Source: Archaeoglobales archaeon (lineage in GTDB: Archaea; Halobacteriota; Archaeoglobi; Archaeoglobales; Archaeoglobaceae). From it: a DNA stretch of 64,000 nt. How positions within the stretch are numbered: position 1 is the stretch's first letter; every line of letters begins with the position of its first letter. Below, in pieces: positions 1 through 9,154 of the stretch. The notes beneath the pieces were generated by a model. That model had not been told where the DNA came from and did no database searches. It saw nothing but the letters and a program-made list of their open reading frames with translations. Location of the stretch: the NCBI GenBank assembly GCA_030055595.1, contig JASFYH010000001.1, forward strand, positions 124,001 to 188,000, written 5' to 3'. The translations under genes and the position numbers were made by a program.

Positions 1-1
1 A

Positions 2-763
2 GCTTTTACATTCTCATTTCCATTTACACCAGCGATCATAGGTTTTGTGATCGAGGAGTTCTATCCAAAGTCTGATCTCAGTGCGGAGGAGATCGAGAAG
101 CTCTCTTCGGAGCTAAGCAGAAGTGCAGAAATTCTAAGAAACAATACAGAGAACAAAAGCTTGGTAATAGAGGAGCTGAAAAGAATTTCGAGGTTGATCT
201 CTCCATATGGCGGTCCGATCGTGCTCACACCTCTCGAAGCCCTGATCTTAAGCGTAAAGATCTCGATCGCAATTGGCATAGCTTCCGCGACTCCCTATGC
301 TCTGATCTTAGCAAGCAGAGCTTTAAGAGCGAGGGGTTTGCTAAAGACTTCAGTTTTTTACTATGCAGTCTCCAGTCTGCTCTTTTTCTTCTTCGGAGCC
401 ATTTACGGATTTTACATTGTAAGGTTCATAATCCAGTTTCTCCACTCTCTAACAAGAGCACAGGGCGTAATTCCGTTATACAACCTGGCAGAGTTTGTGA
501 ACTTTATTCTCTTTATGATCCTGATCTTCGGTTTTCTCTTTCAAATCCCCGTAGTAATGGTCTTTCTCGTTAGAAATCGCATTTTGAAATACGAGAGCAT
601 AAAATATTACCGGAGACACTGTTACGTTCTCTTTTTTGTTCTTGCAGCTTTGGTTACACCTACGGTGGATCTATTCACCCAAACTATGCTTGCATTGCCG
701 ATGATCCTGCTTTTCGAATTTGGGATTTTATTTTCGAAAATATTCAGTCCTGCTCAGTCTTAA
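2..763 (+). CDS. tatC: Sec-independent protein translocase TatC, 5' end cut by window
   Basis: Membrane subunit of the twin-arginine translocase, which exports folded proteins. The frame is open to the window edge, so the gene starts upstream; the first internal start codon, GTG at 47, is probably not the true start. Several hydrophobic segments follow the TPLEAL motif, and YNLAEF, FGFLFQIPV and the ending ALVTPTVD...LALPMILLFE are typical of TatC, including the late TP-D motif. The final 20 bases overlap the convergent DUF211 gene. A tatA-like gene lies far away at 22439. The family assignment is secure; only the N-terminus is missing. Confidence 0.9.
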   Translation, partial: AFTFSFPFTPAIIGFVIEEFYPKSDLSAEEIEKLSSELSRSAEILRNNTENKSLVIEELKRISRLISPYGGPIVLTPLEALILSVKISIAIGIASATPYALILASRALRARGLLKTSVFYYAVSSLLFFFFGAIYGFYIVRFIIQFLHSLTRAQGVIPLYNLAEFVNFILFMILIFGFLFQIPVVMVFLVRNRILKYESIKYYRRHCYVLFFVLAALVTPTVDLFTQTMLALPMILLFEFGILFSKIFSPAQS

Positions 764-1031
764 TAGCTTCAACGATCTTCTTTCCCGCTACAACTTCGTC
801 GATGCTGTGCACAACACCGCCAAGATCCTCTATTACCTCCCTGATCTCCTCATAGTCCATGTTTGTGCCAACGATCGTGATCTTTACAGACTCAGTTTCC
901 TGATCGATCTCTGAGAGAGTAATGTTAACACCTTCAACGTTTTCGATCTCGCTAAGTTTCAAAGCGAAGAATACATTTGAAGGTTCGTGAGATTTCAGAA
1001 CGTCGAGAACAACCCTTCTTATTCCTCCCAT
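744..1031 (-). CDS. DUF211 family protein
   Basis: A 95-residue small archaeal protein matching DUF211: it opens MGGIRRVVLDVLK and contains EGVNITLSEID and VKITIVGTNMDYEEI, an alternating beta-alpha pattern like ACT or ferredoxin-like folds. The family is common in archaea and its function is unknown; a regulatory ligand-binding role is only a guess from the fold. The start ATG at 1031 has an AGGAAT-like stretch close by but no strong Shine-Dalgarno. The 3' end overlaps the end of tatC by 20 bases on the opposite strand. Confidence 0.85.
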   Translation of the reverse strand: MGGIRRVVLDVLKSHEPSNVFFALKLSEIENVEGVNITLSEIDQETESVKITIVGTNMDYEEIREVIEDLGGVVHSIDEVVAGKKIVEAIKTEQD

Positions 1032-1071
1032 ACCAAAAGTTTATTACTCAGAAGTATATGAAAGTTTTCGT

Positions 1072-1710
1072 ATGTTTGATCTGCATACTCACTCGATCTT
1101 TAGCGATGGAGAGCTTGTGCCGAGCGAAATGATCAGAAGGTTTTCTGCAATTGGAAACGAAGGACTTGCGATCACAGATCACGTGGACTTCTCTAACCTC
1201 TCGCTTGTTCTTTCAAACCTCCTAAAACTCAGAGAACTCGAATACGAGATCGAATTTCTCGTTGGCGTGGAAATAACTCACGTGCCTCCAAGGCTCATTG
1301 GTAAAGCTGTTGAGCTTGCTTGGAGAGAGGGGGCTGAGATCGTTGTCGTGCATGGCGAGACGATCGCAGAACCCGTAGCTGAGGGGACGAATTCGAGCGC
1401 TCTCGGAGAAGAGATCAACATTCTTGCTCATCCCGGGCTGATCAGTGAGGAAGATGCGGAGAGAGCAAAAGAAAATGGGGTTTTTCTTGAGATCTCTGCG
1501 AGAAGAGGACATAGTTTAGCGAACGGACATGTTGCCAGAATTGCGGAAAAGTTCTCGTGCGATCTCGTGATCAACACGGACATGCATGCTCCAGCGGACA
1601 TAATAAATTCGGAAACCGCAAAAAAGATCCTTTCAGGAGCGGGAATGGGGGAGCCTGAAAAAGTTCTTAAAAACAACGAAAGGTTATTCAGGAAACTTAA
1701 GAAGAGGTAG
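1072..1710 (+). CDS. PHP-domain phosphoesterase (histidinol-phosphatase-like)
   Basis: A 212-residue protein of the polymerase and histidinol phosphatase (PHP) superfamily, metal-dependent phosphoesterases. The metal-binding motifs appear in the expected order: HTHS near residue 5, ITDHVD near 35, GVEITH near 64, VVHGE near 92, LAHPG near 118 and the final DMHAP near 171. A hisC gene is in the window at 19659, but nothing here ties this protein to histidine synthesis, so the substrate is open. Its end overlaps the convergent prenyl synthase gene by 27 bases. The family call is strong and the substrate unknown. Confidence 0.8.
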   Translation: MFDLHTHSIFSDGELVPSEMIRRFSAIGNEGLAITDHVDFSNLSLVLSNLLKLRELEYEIEFLVGVEITHVPPRLIGKAVELAWREGAEIVVVHGETIAEPVAEGTNSSALGEEINILAHPGLISEEDAERAKENGVFLEISARRGHSLANGHVARIAEKFSCDLVINTDMHAPADIINSETAKKILSGAGMGEPEKVLKNNERLFRKLKKR

Positions 1711-2592
1711 CCTTTTTTCGAGCATTTCTGAAGTCATTATTTGAACGATCTTCTCAAGTTTCTTCCTTTCTTCGCATTCAGGAAAGTAATTCAGAGCGTT
1801 CAGGCTTTTTTCAGCAAAGGATGAGATCAACTTTAGGATCTCCTCAACCGCTTTTCTTTTTCCGAATTTCTCCGCATAGATCTGTGGAAGCGTCATGGAT
1901 TCTAAAAAAGAACGCTTATCATTCAGAGCGTCAAGATACTCAAGAAGATCATCGACAAGCTGATAGGCAATTCCCAAGTTAAAACCATAGGTATAAAGCT
2001 TCTCCATTGCAAGACTGTCTCCAGAGGTTATTTCACACGCTATTTTTGCCATGTATGCAAAGGCATATGCGGTCTTCTTCTTTATGCATTCAAAGTAATC
2101 CCCCTCTTCGAATCTCTCAAACTTGCTGTTTAGATCCATGATTTCTCCTTCGCACATCTCTAAGCCAGCAATAGCAGATTCTCGAATAACTTTCTCTCCG
2201 TATACTGACGTTAGCTCTACAGACTTGGAGATCAGCCAGTCTCCAAGCACTATTGCGAATGCGGGGCCATATTTCCTGTGTATGGGTATAACATTTCTTC
2301 TCAACTCCGCCCCGTCTATGATGTCGTCGTGGATCAGACTTGCGGTATGGAGCAACTCTCCCGCAATTGCGAGGTTCATCAGCTTTTCATAACTCCCCCC
2401 GCACATTTTGCCTGAAACAAGAGCTATTATTGGGCGAACTCTCTTCCCTCCACTTAGGAGTATGTATTCTAAAGCCTCTACGATCTTGGGGCTTGAATTT
2501 AGTGATTTTATGAATTTCCTGAGTTCATTCTCAAAAACTCTGAATTCTTCCCAGTTCTCGATCACCAAAGTTTGCATGGGGGGTATGAACAT
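1684..2592 (-). CDS. Polyprenyl (geranylgeranyl-type) diphosphate synthase
   Basis: Trans-prenyltransferase that condenses isopentenyl diphosphate with allylic diphosphates, in archaea mainly to build lipid side chains. The 302-residue length fits. Visible motifs are GGKRVRP near 47-53, the first aspartate-rich motif DDIID after LLHTASLIH, and the second at YQLVDDLLEYLD. The second motif reads DDLLE instead of the usual DDxxD, a conservative change. It is last in a run trpB2 - EamA exporter - this gene, with 10 bases after the exporter. Its Shine-Dalgarno GGAGG sits in the end of the exporter gene. A second ATG five codons in is an alternative start. Confidence 0.88.
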   Translation of the reverse strand: MFIPPMQTLVIENWEEFRVFENELRKFIKSLNSSPKIVEALEYILLSGGKRVRPIIALVSGKMCGGSYEKLMNLAIAGELLHTASLIHDDIIDGAELRRNVIPIHRKYGPAFAIVLGDWLISKSVELTSVYGEKVIRESAIAGLEMCEGEIMDLNSKFERFEEGDYFECIKKKTAYAFAYMAKIACEITSGDSLAMEKLYTYGFNLGIAYQLVDDLLEYLDALNDKRSFLESMTLPQIYAEKFGKRKAVEEILKLISSFAEKSLNALNYFPECEERKKLEKIVQIMTSEMLEKRLPLLKFPE

Positions 2593-2602
2593 ATAATCTT
2601 TT

Positions 2603-3397
2603 TCACTTCCTCCAAGCTAAGGCTGTGGCTGATAGCACAAGAAATCCTCCCAAGAGCTGAGAGAAGCTTAAAACCTCTCCAAAATAAAGAAAACCAACCA
2701 GAATGGCAAATAAAGGTTCAATCAGGGCAATTATCGGGGCTCTCTGTAGTTTTACTTTCTTAACTCCGTATATAAAGAGCGTAAATGGGATTGCGGTTGG
2801 AATTAAGCCAAGTCCAAATGCCCAGAAGAGTGGAAATTCGGAGAAATTCAGAAGAGCATAGGGTAGCAGTATTATGGAGCCAAAAAGGACATTGAAGAAG
2901 GTTATGTTGAAAGAAGAGAAATCCTTGGCTTTTTTTGTAAGTGCAAAAACAACCGCATAACTAATTCCAGAGATTACGCCGGAAATTAAACCTAAATTAA
3001 ACTCCGGATAGGGAGAAAGCATTAAATATAGCCCAAAAAGTCCCAGTGGGATCGAGATAATTGTCTCTCGTTCAATTTTCTCGCCATGGAGAATTGCTAA
3101 GATCAGAACATAGATCGGAGCGGTGTAGAGTAGCAATGCTGCGGTTCCCGCTTCGATCTGTTGTATGGCACTCACATAGGAGACGATCGTGAGCAGATTG
3201 AAGAAAGCCAAGGCGATGTGCAGTCTCGTGATCCTGAACTCTTCTCCGAGTAGAAAAAGGATAGGCAGAAGGAAGATCGTGGCAAATGAAAGGCGAATAA
3301 ATGCTACAAAAATTGGATCGCTACCCGTGTTGCGAACAAAAATTGAGATCGTGCCCATTAAGATTGCTGAAAAAAGAATTGCGAACTCTCCTCGCAT
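2603..3397 (-). CDS. EamA/DMT-family transporter
   Basis: A 264-residue membrane protein with about ten hydrophobic segments in two homologous halves, as in the drug/metabolite (DMT) superfamily EamA exporters. Typical sequences are FVAFIRLSFATIFLLP in the first half and LIEPLFAILVGFLYFGE in the second. These carriers move amino acids or other small metabolites across the cytoplasmic membrane. Its ATG overlaps the trpB2 stop by one base (TAATG), so the two are probably cotranslated. That link would allow an aromatic amino acid substrate, but this is inference only. Confidence 0.85.
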   Translation of the reverse strand: MRGEFAILFSAILMGTISIFVRNTGSDPIFVAFIRLSFATIFLLPILFLLGEEFRITRLHIALAFFNLLTIVSYVSAIQQIEAGTAALLLYTAPIYVLILAILHGEKIERETIISIPLGLFGLYLMLSPYPEFNLGLISGVISGISYAVVFALTKKAKDFSSFNITFFNVLFGSIILLPYALLNFSEFPLFWAFGLGLIPTAIPFTLFIYGVKKVKLQRAPIIALIEPLFAILVGFLYFGEVLSFSQLLGGFLVLSATALAWRK

Positions 3398-4689
3398 TAG
3401 GTATCTGGGAGAGTTCCCCTCAAGTATTCCTCGTAAGCTTTCAGGTCGAAATAACCATGACCGCTTAGGTTAAAGACGATCACTTTCTCTTCTCCAGTCT
3501 TCTTCGCCTCAATAGCCTTGTCTATGGCTACTTTTACCGCATGGGCACTCTCTGGAGCGGGAATAAGCCCTTCGACCCTTGCGAAGAGCACGCCCGCGTC
3601 AAATACTTCGAGCTGTCCGACTGCGACTGGCTTAATTATTCCATTTTTGACGAGAACGCAAAGCGACGGAGCCATGCCATGATAGCGAAGACCACCCGCA
3701 TGTATTGGTGGAGGAATGAAGTCATGTCCGAGGGTATACATCATCAAAAGCGGTGTCAAGCCAGCGGTGTCGCCAAAGTCGTATCTGTATTCTCCAGAAG
3801 TCAAAGTTGGACATGCTCTTGGTTCTACTGCGATCAGTTCAATGTTCTCCTTTAAAGCGTCTTTTACGAAAGGATAGCAGAAACCAGCGTAGTTGCTTCC
3901 CCCACCCACACAACCGATCATGTAATCTGGCTTTAGATCGAGCAGTTCAAGCTGTTTTTTAACCTCAAGTCCAACGATCGTCTGGTGAAGCAAAACATGG
4001 TTCAAAACACTTCCAAGGCTGTATTTTGCGTTATTACTTTTTACAGCGGTCTCAACCGCCTCGCTTATCGCAATTCCAAGGCTTCCGGGGCAATCTGGAT
4101 CTTTTTCAAGGATCTTTCTTCCGCTTTCAGTAAGCCTGCTTGGCGATGGTATAACTTCAGCCTTCCATGTTTCCATCAGAATTCTTCTGTATGGCTTTTG
4201 CTCGTAGCTTGCTTTAACCATGTAAACTCTGCACTTCAAGCCAAATAGATTTGTTGCAAATGCCAAAGCGGAACCCCATTGTCCCGCTCCAGTTTCTGTT
4301 GTGAGCATTTCTATGCCCTCCTTCATGTTGTAGTAAGCCTGAGCAATTGCTGTGTTTGGCTTATGGCTTCCCGGAGGGCTTACACCCTCATACTTGTAGA
4401 AGATCTTTGCGGGCGTATTCAAAGCCTTTTCAAGTCTCTCCGCCCTTATAAGAGGAGTAGGGCGATAGATCCTATAAATGTCTAAAACTTCCTCTGGAAT
4501 TCTGATCCATCTATCTTCGCTCATTTCCTGCTTGATCAATGCCTTTGGGAAAACGGGCTCAAGTTCTTGCGGTTTTATTGGCTCTCTCGTTGCGGGATTT
4601 AGTGGTGGTGGGATCTTCTCAGGCAAATCTGGGATCACGTTATACCATTTCTTCGGGAGGTATTCTTCGTCCAGAACGTATCTGCTCAT
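3397..4689 (-). CDS. trpB: TrpB2-type tryptophan synthase beta chain
   Basis: Pyridoxal-phosphate enzyme that joins indole and serine to give tryptophan. At 430 residues it belongs to the longer TrpB2 class: the N-terminus has WYNVIPDLP and [11 protein letters not shown], the PLP lysine lies in GSHKPNTA, and [12 protein letters not shown] and GCVGGGSN (phosphate-binding loop) follow. TrpB2 enzymes often act without TrpA and may salvage indole or use phosphoserine. No trpA or other trp gene is near, consistent with a stand-alone role. It leads a three-gene minus-strand run with the EamA exporter and prenyl synthase. Confidence 0.93.
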   Translation of the reverse strand: MSRYVLDEEYLPKKWYNVIPDLPEKIPPPLNPATREPIKPQELEPVFPKALIKQEMSEDRWIRIPEEVLDIYRIYRPTPLIRAERLEKALNTPAKIFYKYEGVSPPGSHKPNTAIAQAYYNMKEGIEMLTTETGAGQWGSALAFATNLFGLKCRVYMVKASYEQKPYRRILMETWKAEVIPSPSRLTESGRKILEKDPDCPGSLGIAISEAVETAVKSNNAKYSLGSVLNHVLLHQTIVGLEVKKQLELLDLKPDYMIGCVGGGSNYAGFCYPFVKDALKENIELIAVEPRACPTLTSGEYRYDFGDTAGLTPLLMMYTLGHDFIPPPIHAGGLRYHGMAPSLCVLVKNGIIKPVAVGQLEVFDAGVLFARVEGLIPAPESAHAVKVAIDKAIEAKKTGEEKVIVFNLSGHGYFDLKAYEEYLRGTLPDT

Positions 4690-4740
4690 GAATTACGAGA
4701 ATTTTCCCAATATTTAAGTCTTATCCTATAGAAAGGGGAT

Positions 4741-5733
4741 TTAGGAATTAATAAATTCGTAAACTTGCTCTAAAGCTTTAACGATCCTTGGACCGGGGCG
4801 GGAAATTATATCTGCGTCGATAACAAACACTTTTCCGTTTTTAACCGCTTCAACGTTTTTTAATCTCTTGTCACTAATCACCCACTCGTAAACGACATCT
4901 CTTCCACCACTCATTCCGCTACCACTGCTGACTACTATGACTTCAGGATTCGCTCTGATCAAATCCTCAACGCTCACAATTCTCCAGCCTGAGAAGTTAA
5001 AAACGTTCATCCCGCCTGCGATCGTAATTGCCTCATCGATGAAAGTCTCCTTTCCGCTTGCATAAATAGGATCGTTCGATATAATATGAGCAACTTTTTT
5101 TCCACTCTTTTCTTTCGCCTTTATTTCAGAAATTCTTTTCTCCATCTCTGAAACAATCTTTTCCGCATTTTCATAATTCCCAACCGCCTTACCGATTGCA
5201 AGGATCGTTCTTTCGATCTCCTTTATGTTTTTTGGATTGAATGCTATAACTTTAGTGTATTTTCGAAGAGTCTCTATCGCTTCCAAGTCATTTCCATAAC
5301 CGGAAACTACAAGATCAGGCTTTAGAGCGAGAACTTTTTCTAGATCAAAGTTCACGTATCCTCCAACTTTCTGGATCTCCCCTTTTCTTAATTTCTCGAG
5401 GACTTCTGGTGGATAATCACAGTAGTCTGTAACTCCGATCACCCTATCCCCCGCCCCTATAGCAAACAGAATCTCGGTATTGCTTGGCGAGAGAGAAACT
5501 ATTCTCTTTGGCTCGCCTTTTTTTATCTCGTATCCAGTGTCATCGAAGGATAGATTGAAAGTGGTTAGATCTATAGTCATTAATTCATTTTCACCTTTTT
5601 TGGAGGATTGATCAGAGATCTGCACACAGAATGAAGCGGGGAGGCAGATCATGAGAATTAGAGCCACTTTACTCCATTTCGTGTTAAAACATTCTGAAGT
5701 GTTATTTTTTAAATTCTGAGACCTTTTCTCCAT
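4741..5733 (-). CDS. BtuF/FhuD-like ABC transporter substrate-binding lipoprotein
   Basis: Extracytoplasmic binding protein for a cobalamin or iron-chelate ABC importer. A hydrophobic stretch KVALILMICLPASFC at about residues 22-36 looks like a signal peptide with a lipobox cysteine. The mature part has the class III fold signature RIVSLSPSNTEILFAIGAGD and DYCDYPPEV, very like BtuF. The permease and ATPase are not adjacent, so they must be encoded elsewhere. A corrinoid cargo fits the nearby need for Mtr corrinoid, but iron siderophore remains possible. No Shine-Dalgarno precedes the ATG, and a TTTTTAAG box about 28 bases upstream suggests a leaderless mRNA. Confidence 0.82.
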   Translation of the reverse strand: MEKRSQNLKNNTSECFNTKWSKVALILMICLPASFCVQISDQSSKKGENELMTIDLTTFNLSFDDTGYEIKKGEPKRIVSLSPSNTEILFAIGAGDRVIGVTDYCDYPPEVLEKLRKGEIQKVGGYVNFDLEKVLALKPDLVVSGYGNDLEAIETLRKYTKVIAFNPKNIKEIERTILAIGKAVGNYENAEKIVSEMEKRISEIKAKEKSGKKVAHIISNDPIYASGKETFIDEAITIAGGMNVFNFSGWRIVSVEDLIRANPEVIVVSSGSGMSGGRDVVYEWVISDKRLKNVEAVKNGKVFVIDADIISRPGPRIVKALEQVYEFINS

Positions 5734-5843
5734 ATAGGTTAGAGTTATACTGAACTTAAAAATTTTCTGATTTGTTTGACTTGAAATAAAATAAATTTTA
5801 AATTAGATCGATATGCTTATTTTCACATTTTTCAAGTCTCTCT

Positions 5844-6587
5844 ATGAATTATGAGAGAGTAGTAGATAGGATCGTTGATTTCATTCGAAAACAAGTGGAA
5901 TCCGCAAATGCCAGCGGTGTTGTTCTCGGGTTGAGCGGTGGTGTCGACAGTGCGGTTGTTGCATTTCTCTCTGTAAAGGCTCTTGGAAAAGAGAGAGTTT
6001 TTGCAACGATCATGCCCGAGAAAGGAGTTACTGCGGAGGAAGATGTTGAAGATGCGATTGAGATTGCAAATTTGCTTGGAATTGAGTTCAAGGTTATTGA
6101 GATCGGTGATCTCGTTAAGCTCTTCCTTGAAAAGCTTGGAAAAACCAATATAAATGCAGAAATAAACCTTAAGCCGAGGATCAGAATGCTCATAAATTAT
6201 TACTATGCGAACAGCCTCAACAGGCTCGTTATTGGAACGGGCAATAAGAGCGAGATCTCAGTCGGATACTTCACAAAGTATGGTGACGGTGGTGTTGACT
6301 TTCAACCAATTGGCGATCTTTACAAGACTGAACTCTTTGAATTTGCAAAATTCCTTGGAGTTCCTGAGAAGATCATAAGAAAAAAGCCTACCGCTGGCTT
6401 GTGGGTCGGTCAGACCGACGAGGGAGAGATCGGAATGAGCTACGCAGAGCTTGATGAAACACTCAAGTTGATCGAGAAAGGAGTTATAAAGGACGAAGAG
6501 AAATTCAAAAGAGTTCTTAGGATGGTTGAGAGCTCAAAGCATAAGCGAATAATGCCTCCAGTAGCAAGAGTAAGGGATCTGATTTGA
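5844..6587 (+). CDS. nadE: NAD+ synthase (ammonia-dependent)
   Basis: Amidates nicotinic acid adenine dinucleotide to NAD+, using ATP and ammonia. The 247-residue size is that of the stand-alone synthetase without a glutaminase domain. The ATP pyrophosphatase P-loop LSGGVDSAV is near residue 29, followed by GTGNKSE, YGDGGVDFQPIGDLYKTE and KPTAGLWVGQTDE, all NadE signatures. It stands divergently from the binding-protein gene, 110 bases apart. Its stop overlaps the TTG start of the next gene by four bases (TTGA), so the two are probably cotranscribed. Confidence 0.95.
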   Translation: MNYERVVDRIVDFIRKQVESANASGVVLGLSGGVDSAVVAFLSVKALGKERVFATIMPEKGVTAEEDVEDAIEIANLLGIEFKVIEIGDLVKLFLEKLGKTNINAEINLKPRIRMLINYYYANSLNRLVIGTGNKSEISVGYFTKYGDGGVDFQPIGDLYKTELFEFAKFLGVPEKIIRKKPTAGLWVGQTDEGEIGMSYAELDETLKLIEKGVIKDEEKFKRVLRMVESSKHKRIMPPVARVRDLI

Positions 6588-7219
6588 AGACGGTTATAAT
6601 TGCACTGATTCTCATAATGAGCTCTTCAACGGTTTTTGCTGACACAGTTTACGGGAAGATCTACCGCTGGGATACCCTTGAGCCCGCTAAGGCTGTTGTG
6701 AGCATAAAAAATGGGGTTGAGCAGAGAATGGTTGCAGTTGATGGCAGTTACAGCTTTGAAGTTGAACCGGGAAATTACACTGTCATCGCAAGAAGTGGGA
6801 ATCTGGTTGCAGTCGAAAATGTGACTGTAAAGGGAAAAATCCTTCTTGATCTAATCCTCTTCCCAGAGATCGAGATCCTTGAACCACCAGAAATGCCTGA
6901 AATGGAAGAAATAAGCGAGGAGGACTATAGCTTGCTGGTGATAATTCTTAGCTTGACAGGTATTCTAATAATATATACTCTAAAGAGGAGGTTTGGAGTA
7001 GAGAAGCGGGAAGAAATCGAATTGCTTCCAGAAGATCTGAGAAAAGTTCTAGAAGTGATAAAGACAGAAGGCGGAAGGATAACTCAGAAAGAGTTAAGAA
7101 GGAAGCTTGGATACAGTGAAGCTAAGATCAGTCTTATAATAGCAGACTTAGAAAGAAGAGGACTCGTTGAAAAAGTCAAAAAAGGTAGGGGAAATATAAT
7201 CTTTCTTAAAACTCCTTAA
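6584..7219 (+). CDS. Membrane-anchored winged-helix regulator with extracytoplasmic beta domain
   Basis: I know no named family for the whole 211-residue protein, but its layout is clear. A signal peptide (residues 1-19, ending VFADTVYG) precedes a carboxypeptidase-regulatory-like beta-sandwich of about 65 residues with GSYSFEVEPGNYTVIA. An acidic linker and one transmembrane helix (about 117-135, LLVIILSLTGILIIY) follow. The end is a cytoplasmic winged helix with ITQKELRRKLGYSEAKISLII. The arrangement suggests a one-component sensor passing an outside signal to DNA. It starts with TTG overlapping the nadE stop. Its 3' end overlaps the next, convergent regulator gene by 14 bases. Confidence 0.7.
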   Translation: MKTVIIALILIMSSSTVFADTVYGKIYRWDTLEPAKAVVSIKNGVEQRMVAVDGSYSFEVEPGNYTVIARSGNLVAVENVTVKGKILLDLILFPEIEILEPPEMPEMEEISEEDYSLLVIILSLTGILIIYTLKRRFGVEKREEIELLPEDLRKVLEVIKTEGGRITQKELRRKLGYSEAKISLIIADLERRGLVEKVKKGRGNIIFLKTP

Positions 7220-7967
7220 TTTCGAATTTTAGTCCCTCTTCTATTAAACTCCTAAGCAAGTCGTTTATTCGGTCTTCGGAGCAAACCGCGATCACTCCAC
7301 AACCGTGGTGAGAAGCTTCAATGCAAACTTCTTTTGCTCCAAAGAAGATCGGTTCAATTCCAATCTTTCTACAAGCTATAAGAGCTTCTATTCCCATTGC
7401 AACAACAATACTTTTCCTTTTACTCTTGACAAGTTCTCTAAAGCTCTCAAGATCCATTTTCCTGCTTCCACCTTCACCAACATTTGGAACTTTAACTATG
7501 ACTATTTCCCCCTTCTGAGGCGCCTCGAATATTCCTGTAGGCTTGATCAGCAGGTCTTCTCCATCTCCAGCGGAAGTGAGGGCAACTCCATTTCCTTCTG
7601 AAGTCTTCTTTGCAAATATAAACCCATCTTCAAACCAATATTTTACCACATCCCCCTCTTTTACACTTCCAACAGCTATAGCAACAATACTCTTCGAATA
7701 AACTTTTTTTAGTAGCTCCTCGCTGAAAACGTGGAGATCCAGCAAACTTCTGGATAACCATTCCTCACCTTTTTCAGTTAGCTCATAGTAGCCCCTATGG
7801 ACGACTTTTATGAAATTCTCAGCGACAAGCTCTTTAAAGTGCTCTGAGATTGCCTGAGGAGTTAGATCAAGCTTCCTCGCAATGTCTCTCTGGTTACATT
7901 CTGGATTCAACAGTAGCTCTGAGAGGATCAAAAGCCTGGTCACATCTTTTTTGTTTATTAGGATCAT
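7206..7967 (-). CDS. Winged-helix transcriptional regulator with C-terminal sensor-like domain
   Basis: A 253-residue archaeal regulator. The first 75 residues form a MarR/ArsR-like winged helix: NQRDIARKLDLTPQAISEHFKEL is the recognition region and GYYELTEKGEEWL the wing. The rest is a conserved archaeal domain (DUF7839-like) with IVAIAVGSVKEGDVV and a cysteine-rich stretch (CRK, VCIEASHHGCGVIAVC) that could bind metal or sense redox. The target is unknown. It is transcribed away from the small gene at 8133, with 165 bases between that may hold both promoters. Confidence 0.7.
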   Translation of the reverse strand: MILINKKDVTRLLILSELLLNPECNQRDIARKLDLTPQAISEHFKELVAENFIKVVHRGYYELTEKGEEWLSRSLLDLHVFSEELLKKVYSKSIVAIAVGSVKEGDVVKYWFEDGFIFAKKTSEGNGVALTSAGDGEDLLIKPTGIFEAPQKGEIVIVKVPNVGEGGSRKMDLESFRELVKSKRKSIVVAMGIEALIACRKIGIEPIFFGAKEVCIEASHHGCGVIAVCSEDRINDLLRSLIEEGLKFEIKEF

Positions 7968-8132
7968 GATCTGATCGGTGCGGAAATTCTATTATAAATT
8001 TTTCTTGGTTTGGAGGGCAAAATATTTATTAACCACAAACAATTCTGATGAGAGGTTTTTAGTTTGGGAAGATGATAATAATGAGAAAAGCTTAAATAAT
8101 GGTAGTGCTGATTATTATTATAGGTGGTTGTG

Positions 8133-8330
8133 ATGTCTAAGATCGTTCATGCTCAGACCGTATTGCCGGAGAATGTTTTGGAAGAGCTAAAAAGGAAGAC
8201 TGGAGAAAATGCTACAAAAGATGCAATTGCAAAGGCGGTGGAGCATTACCTGATCTGCCCATACACGCACGAGGAACCATTAGAGAAAAGAATTGAAGAG
8301 GTAATTAAGAAAAAGAAGCAGAAAGAGTGA
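8133..8330 (+). CDS. Small DUF5371-like protein
   Basis: A 65-residue protein, mostly helical: VLPENVLEELKRKTGENATKDAIAKAVEHYL resembles an antitoxin or ribbon-helix-helix type segment, followed by CPYTHEEPLEKRIEEVIKKKKQKE. It fits short archaeal DUF5371-like proteins, function unknown. The in-frame GTG at 8124 is a possible start, but AGGTGG at 8122-8127 is a Shine-Dalgarno six bases before ATG 8133, so I chose that ATG. A TTAAATAAT box near 8092 is a plausible TATA element. No toxin partner is visible beside it. Confidence 0.65.
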   Translation: MSKIVHAQTVLPENVLEELKRKTGENATKDAIAKAVEHYLICPYTHEEPLEKRIEEVIKKKKQKE

Positions 8331-8434
8331 TCCAAGTAATTGGCGAATTATTTTGATAACTTCATTTTTCCAGTCTTCTTGTAAATTTGGGAAGTAATAT
8401 ATACCTTCCAAGACCGCATACAAAAGGTGATCGC

Positions 8435-9154
8435 ATGATCTCAAATGGAGATTTCATCAGGCTCAGCTACACCGCAAAGCTCGAAACTGGGGAGGTTATA
8501 GACACAACAAGTGCGGAAGTGGCTAAGGAGAACGGAATATTCAACGAAAACACAAGATATGGAGACATTTACGCAGTGGTTGGCGAAGGGCACGTGCTAA
8601 AGGGTCTGGATGAAGATCTTGTTGGCAAAGAAGTAGGATACAGAGGAGAAGTAAAAATTCCGCCAGCAAAAGCCTTTGGAGAATACGATCCAAACAAAAA
8701 AGACTCCTTTAGCATGACGAAGTTCAAAGAGAAGCCCGAGGTTGGGCAAAGAGTTAGAATTGGCGACAAAATTGGAACCGTTGAGAGAATAGTGGGACGC
8801 AGAGTAGTTGTGGACTTCAACCACCCTCTTGCGGGGAAGAATTTGATCTTTCAATACGAGGTCAAAGAAAAACTTGAAAAGTTGGAAGATAAGCTTAAGG
8901 CTCTCTTTGTGATTCACACTGGTTTAGAAGTGAAGAATTTGGCTGTTGAAGGCGAAAAAGCAACAGTTGAGGTTCCAAATGAAGCTTACCTGAATCAGCT
9001 CTTCCTTTTAGGACGCTACAGAGTTGTCAGAGATGCCTTCAGACTTCTTAACTTGAAGGAAATTCAAATCGTTGAGAAGTTTGAGAAGAAGGCTGAAGAA
9101 GAGAAGAAGACTGAGGAGACTAAGAGCGAAGAAGTTCAAAAGACTGAGTCGTAG
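8435..9154 (+). CDS. FKBP-type peptidyl-prolyl isomerase (SlyD-like)
   Basis: Cytoplasmic folding catalyst and chaperone of about 239 residues. The FKBP core starts at GDFIRLSYTAKLETGEVIDTT and is interrupted by an insert-in-flap domain (FGEYDPNKKD to FNHPLAGKNL), the SlyD-type arrangement. A C-terminal extension follows, as in long archaeal FKBPs, ending in a charged Lys/Glu tail. An in-frame start exists at 8387, but GGTGA at 8426-8430 just before ATG 8435 supports the shorter protein. The end overlaps the convergent Fe-S protein gene by 19 bases. Confidence 0.92.
   Translation: MISNGDFIRLSYTAKLETGEVIDTTSAEVAKENGIFNENTRYGDIYAVVGEGHVLKGLDEDLVGKEVGYRGEVKIPPAKAFGEYDPNKKDSFSMTKFKEKPEVGQRVRIGDKIGTVERIVGRRVVVDFNHPLAGKNLIFQYEVKEKLEKLEDKLKALFVIHTGLEVKNLAVEGEKATVEVPNEAYLNQLFLLGRYRVVRDAFRLLNLKEIQIVEKFEKKAEEEKKTEETKSEEVQKTES

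Noticed and set aside
2-763. Truncated tatC pseudogene
   Set aside because: The missing N-terminus is due to the window edge, since the frame is open to base 2.
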